A stretch of 17,532 bases of DNA, taken from an uncultured Gemella sp. (lineage in GTDB: Bacteria; Bacillota; Bacilli; Staphylococcales; Gemellaceae). Shown here piece by piece: positions 14,549-17,532 of this stretch (its first letter is position 1; every line of letters starts with the position of its first letter). Under the pieces are notes generated by a model. That model made no database searches. It saw only the letters and a program-made list of their open reading frames with translations, and was not told the origin of the DNA. The stretch covers positions 1 to 17,532 of the forward strand of contig CAMYEU010000014.1 of the NCBI GenBank assembly GCA_947254465.1. The letters are read 5' to 3'. The position numbers and the translations under genes were made by a program.

Positions 14549-15412
14549 ATGATAAAAAATTTAGTATGCTATAAACAATTACCAATTTGGACAACTGAAA
14601 CACTTCCTAAACCTTTTAGACAAAAACACAACACTAGAAAAGACGTCTGGGCAAAATTAACAATTCTAAAAGGACAATTACAATTTACAGAATTAACTGC
14701 AGATAATGAAGTTATAGCTGAGCACATCTTTACCCCTGAGAGCGAAATTCCATTCGTAGAACCGCAAGCATGGCATCGTGTTGCACCTTTATCTGATGAC
14801 TTAGAATGTTTCTTAGAATTTTACTGCGAACCGAAAAATTATTTCAAAAACAAATACGATATTAATCCTGCTCACTCTGAAATAGTAGAAGCCTTGGAGA
14901 CTATTAAACCTTGTAAAACGTTAGATTTGGGATCTGGGCAGGGGCGTAATGCTTTATTTCTTTCTAAACTTGGCTTTGAAGTGACTGCAGTAGATAATAA
15001 TATTCCTGCTTTAGAATTTTTGATGGAAACATCAAAAATCGAAAATTTAGATATTAAAATCGGTAGTTATGATATTAATACAGCAGCTCTTAGAAATACC
15101 TATGATTTCATCTTTTCAACAGTAGTTTTAATGTTTATCGAGGAAGAATCTATTCCTAAAGTTATTAAAAATATGCAAGATCAAACTAATATAGGTGGCT
15201 ATAATTTAATAGTTGCTGCTATGTCTACTAATGATGCCCCTTGTCCACTACCGTTCCCTTTTACTTTCAAAGAAAATGAACTTAAAGAATATTATAAAAA
15301 CTGGGAATTTATTAAATATAATGAAGATTTTGGACAACTTCATAAAACTGATGCTAATGGTAATAGATTTAAGCTACGTTTTGCTACTATGCTTGCTAAA
15401 AAAATTAAATAA
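14549..15412 (+). CDS. tehB: Tellurite resistance SAM-dependent methyltransferase TehB
   Basis: This 287-residue protein closely resembles Haemophilus influenzae TehB as I recall it, across the whole length. An N-terminal DUF1971 cupin-like domain (about 1-100) carries EPQAWHR with His76. A class I methyltransferase domain (about 105-287) carries SAM motif I LDLGSGQGRN at 125-134, and the conserved AAMST..APCPLPF block is near 223-238. By family, TehB methylates tellurite (and possibly selenite) with SAM, giving volatile or less toxic forms, in the cytoplasm. AAGGAG lies seven bases upstream of the ATG, with a promoter at 14487-14514. No terminator is visible before the next promoter at 15433. 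The high similarity to a gammaproteobacterial protein is notable; TehB is widespread, so transfer is possible but not shown. No tehA is in the window. Confidence 0.95.
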   Translation: MIKNLVCYKQLPIWTTETLPKPFRQKHNTRKDVWAKLTILKGQLQFTELTADNEVIAEHIFTPESEIPFVEPQAWHRVAPLSDDLECFLEFYCEPKNYFKNKYDINPAHSEIVEALETIKPCKTLDLGSGQGRNALFLSKLGFEVTAVDNNIPALEFLMETSKIENLDIKIGSYDINTAALRNTYDFIFSTVVLMFIEEESIPKVIKNMQDQTNIGGYNLIVAAMSTNDAPCPLPFPFTFKENELKEYYKNWEFIKYNEDFGQLHKTDANGNRFKLRFATMLAKKIK

Positions 15413-15432
15413 TTTTCTTTCAAGCTACATTT

Positions 15433-15461
15433 TTGACACCGTTATCAACGTATGATATAAT
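15433..15461 (+). promoter_or_regulatory. Consensus promoter of the thiamine-regulated transporter operon
   Basis: A perfect TTGACA (15433-15438), a 17-base spacer and a perfect TATAAT (15456-15461) with a TGA extension predict transcription from about 15468, just before the riboswitch. A promoter this strong fits a gene controlled after initiation. Confidence 0.92.
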
Positions 15462-15476
15462 TTTAGCAATCATTAA

Positions 15477-15551
15477 AACATTTGGGGTGCTTTTATGCTG
15501 AGATTATACCCATAGAACCTGACGTTGTTAGTACAGCCGTAGGAAAATGTT
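15477..15551 (+). promoter_or_regulatory. TPP riboswitch (THI element)
   Basis: The conserved thi-box segments occur in order: GGGGTGC (15484-15490), GCTGAGA (15497-15503), ACCC (15508-15511), GAACCTGA (15515-15522), GTTAGTAC (near 15527-15534) and GCCGTAGGAAA (15537 onward). A 7-bp P1 stem closes it (AACATTT at 15477-15483 with AAATGTT at 15545-15551). Thiamine pyrophosphate binding is expected to switch off the downstream transporter genes. Confidence 0.96.
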
Positions 15552-15594
15552 AATTTAACTAACTATACTTATTTGTATTTTTGATTTTAAAAGT

Positions 15595-15640
15595 ACCTCT
15601 TGTTGTTTTAATGAATATAAAATAACAGGAGGTTTTTCTT
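15595..15640 (+). promoter_or_regulatory. Riboswitch expression platform: hairpin that buries the ykoE Shine-Dalgarno
   Basis: ACCTCTTGTTGTTTTA (15595-15610) pairs with TAAAATAACAGGAGGT (15618-15633) over 16 positions, including two G-U pairs, with a 7-base loop. The 3' arm contains the AGGAGG (15627-15632) used by ykoE eight bases before its ATG. The stem is followed by TTTTTCTT, so it could also act as a terminator. Either way its formation would turn ykoE off. Confidence 0.8.
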
Positions 15641-16198
15641 ATGAAAAAATGGTCTACAAAGGACATAATTATTATAGCTTTAATAGGATTCTTATTTGGG
15701 GGGATATTCCTTGCAACAAGTTTGGTTTACGTTCCATTAAAAGCTGCTCTTGGAGCAGTAGGATACGCACCATTCGCTAACTCAATATTATTTGGATTAT
15801 GGGTAATGGCTGGACCGGTTGCTGCAGTACTTATTCAAAAACCAGGTAGTGCTACACTTGGAGAAGTTCTAGGAGCATTAGCTGAAATGCTATATGGTTC
15901 ATACTTTGGTGCTGCCGTTCTTGTTTCAGGATTAGTACAAGGAGTAGGATCTGAAGTTGGTTTCTTAGCTACAAGATACAAACGCTACGATACATTTTCA
16001 CTATTCCTTTCTGCAGTAGGTATTACGCTATTTAGCTTTGCTTATAAGTATTTCCAAGCTGGTTATGAAGCATTTTCTGTAGGTATGATTCTAGCAATTC
16101 TAATTGTACGTTTTATTTCTGTATTCTTCTTTGGAGTCATCTGCGTTAAATTAATTTTAAATATTGTTAATAAAGTACAAAATAGTGGTAATAAATAA
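15641..16198 (+). CDS. ykoE: YkoE-family ECF transporter substrate-binding (S) subunit, thiamine/HMP
   Basis: This 185-residue membrane protein has about six hydrophobic segments and short loops. It resembles Bacillus YkoE, the substrate-specific S component of an energy-coupling factor transporter for thiamine or its hydroxymethylpyrimidine precursor. The N-terminal MKKWSTKDIIIIALIG start and the central segment around KPGSATLGEVLGALAEMLYG (about 66-85) fit the family. The gene is directly behind a TPP riboswitch and overlaps the ATPase gene by one base (TAATG), which supports the vitamin-transport role. The start has AGGAGG at eight bases, and that sequence is part of the riboswitch hairpin. 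The exact ligand (thiamine versus HMP) cannot be told from the sequence. Confidence 0.92.
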   Translation: MKKWSTKDIIIIALIGFLFGGIFLATSLVYVPLKAALGAVGYAPFANSILFGLWVMAGPVAAVLIQKPGSATLGEVLGALAEMLYGSYFGAAVLVSGLVQGVGSEVGFLATRYKRYDTFSLFLSAVGITLFSFAYKYFQAGYEAFSVGMILAILIVRFISVFFFGVICVKLILNIVNKVQNSGNK

Positions 16199-17532
16199 TG
16201 AATATTATAGAAATCAATAATTTTTCTCTAAAAATTAAAGATAAAGTCTTGTTTGATAATGTTAGTTTAAAAATAAAAGAACATAGTTGGTTAGTTCTAA
16301 CCGGGAATATTGGTAGTGGTAAGTCTACCCTACTTCGTACTATTTGTAAATTAAATAAAGAACATTACGAGGGAGTAATTAGTTATAGAGGAAAAAATAT
16401 TGTTGATATTCCCATGCAAGAACACGTTAAAAAAATTGGATATGTGATGCAACATGCAATTAATCAGTTTGTTATGCCTACTTTAGAAGAAGAAATAATC
16501 TTTGCTCTAGAAAATTTATGTCTAGAACCCAAGATTATTAACGAAAAACTAGATTATGCTTTATCAATTACAAACACTCGAGAAATTTCTACTAAGCATA
16601 TCCATACATTATCTGGGGGGGAACGACAGCGAGCTGCTTTTGCTGTAGCATTAGCTATGGGAAGTGAAGTTTTAATTTTAGATGAACCATTTGCCAATGT
16701 TGATAAGAAGACTCGTAATTCTCTATTGACTCTTCTGAAAGACTTAAACAAACATGGAGTAACAATAATTGTTTGTGATCATGAATATCAACTTTATCTA
16801 AATTATGCAGATACATTTTATTGTTTAGAAAATGGACATTTCAAGCTAATTAATAACCCTAATATTATTTCTAATAATATTAGTCTATGTAATACTATTA
16901 AATCTAATCAAATATTAAAACTAGAAAATGTTAAGATTAACCAAGGTGATAAGGAACTACTGAATATAAGTAATTTTGACATTTATAAAGGGATTACTAC
17001 TTTAACTGGAGATAATGGTACTGGAAAAACAACATTGCTTCATGCTATTTCTCAATTAAAAAAGTATGATGGAAATATATACTTTAATAATTTGAAGGTT
17101 AAAAAATCAAGAAAACTATATAAAAAAATAAGCACTTGTTTACAAGATGCCTTTCAACAGTTTATAAGTTTGATGCCTCGCGAAGAGATTTCTATGCAAA
17201 AAGATATTTGGGATCATGCTACCGCATGGCAAGAAAAACTTCTAAAAGAATTTGATTTAGAAAAAGAACTCGATAAAAGTCTATATTATTATAGTGGAGG
17301 ACAAAGAAAACTTATCCAACTTATGTGTTTATTAAGCCAAAAAACTGAACTTCTTCTGTTAGATGAACCCTTTACTCATCTCGACGAAAGAGCATGTTCA
17401 TTTGTAATGGATTGGATTGAAGAAAATAAAAAAGTTGCTGGGCAATCATTTATTATTGTTAGTCACAGATTAGAACCACTGAATAATAGAAGTGATTATC
17501 ATATTGAAATTTCAGATAATACTCTACATTAT
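16198..17532 (+). CDS. ykoD: YkoD-like double ABC ATPase of the ECF transporter, 3' end cut by window edge
   Basis: The frame opens at an ATG overlapping the ykoE stop (TAATG) and stays open for 445 codons to the window edge. It encodes two fused ABC ATPase domains. First half: Walker A GNIGSGKST at 36-44, signature LSGGERQ at 138-144, Walker B LILDEP at 159-164. Second half: Walker A GDNGTGKTT at 271-279, signature YSGGQRK at 365-371, Walker B LLLLDEP ending near 391. Both nucleotide sites look complete. B. subtilis YkoD is about 490 residues, so roughly 45 are missing. It would energise YkoE together with a transmembrane T subunit (YkoC), expected just beyond the window. It has no separate promoter and is controlled by the riboswitch upstream of ykoE. 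Confidence 0.93.
   Translation, partial: MNIIEINNFSLKIKDKVLFDNVSLKIKEHSWLVLTGNIGSGKSTLLRTICKLNKEHYEGVISYRGKNIVDIPMQEHVKKIGYVMQHAINQFVMPTLEEEIIFALENLCLEPKIINEKLDYALSITNTREISTKHIHTLSGGERQRAAFAVALAMGSEVLILDEPFANVDKKTRNSLLTLLKDLNKHGVTIIVCDHEYQLYLNYADTFYCLENGHFKLINNPNIISNNISLCNTIKSNQILKLENVKINQGDKELLNISNFDIYKGITTLTGDNGTGKTTLLHAISQLKKYDGNIYFNNLKVKKSRKLYKKISTCLQDAFQQFISLMPREEISMQKDIWDHATAWQEKLLKEFDLEKELDKSLYYYSGGQRKLIQLMCLLSQKTELLLLDEPFTHLDERACSFVMDWIEENKKVAGQSFIIVSHRLEPLNNRSDYHIEISDNTLHY

Noticed and set aside
15213..15455. Overlapping plus-strand frame across the end of tehB
   Set aside because: It is a shifted reading of the tehB coding sequence, low in complexity, without a ribosome binding site.
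16554..16751. Minus-strand open frame inside the YkoD ATPase gene
   Set aside because: It is antisense to an intact ABC ATPase with full motifs and has no start signal.

Overview
The window is AT-rich DNA from a low-GC Gram-positive bacterium (Bacillota). Strong AGGAG-type ribosome binding sites, sigma-A-type promoters (TTGACA/TATAAT, often with an extended -10), a secreted CAP-domain protein, a TPP riboswitch in front of an ECF vitamin transporter and a TehB tellurite methyltransferase all fit that. The gene set and style recall Gemella, but this is an impression from protein similarity and not a proven assignment.

Layout. (1) 1-1560, minus strand: most of a Sau3AI/MutH-family restriction endonuclease that runs off the left edge, preceded by a small unrecognised gene. 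(2) 1663-9270, minus strand: a selenium/selenocysteine operon transcribed right to left: selD, yedF, a DUF3343 gene, selB, a class V aminotransferase/cysteine desulfurase-like gene, selA, then a 97-bp tandem repeat and a GNAT acetyltransferase, ending at a terminator at 1663-1688. The selD gene carries an in-frame UGA at codon 14 followed by a SECIS-like hairpin, so SelD is itself a selenoprotein and its true start is at 9139. No tRNA-Sec gene (selC) is visible here. (3) 9279-12226, minus strand: an orphan C-terminal fragment of a zinc peptidase-like domain, a secreted CAP-domain protein with an unknown N-terminal domain, a 429-bp non-coding stretch with two strong hairpins, and a calcineurin-like phosphoesterase. 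(4) 12419-15412: two tehB-type genes on the plus strand. The second is a canonical TehB; the first is diverged and has lost the cupin histidine. Between them on the minus strand lie a phosphinothricin-type GNAT and a low-molecular-weight protein tyrosine phosphatase. (5) 15433-17532, plus strand: a near-perfect promoter, a TPP riboswitch, an expression-platform hairpin that buries the Shine-Dalgarno sequence, ykoE (ECF substrate-binding subunit) and ykoD (double ATPase), the latter running off the right edge.

How the genes work together. SelD makes selenophosphate, SelA converts Ser-tRNA(Sec) to Sec-tRNA(Sec), and SelB delivers it to UGA codons. YedF, the DUF3343 protein and the desulfurase-like enzyme are commonly found with selenium genes and probably mobilise or carry reduced selenium, though their exact roles are not settled. 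SelD needing selenocysteine for its own synthesis closes a feedback loop. The TehB pair handles chalcogen oxyanions (tellurite, perhaps selenite), so two chalcogen-related functions lie within about 3 kb of each other; a link between them is only inference.
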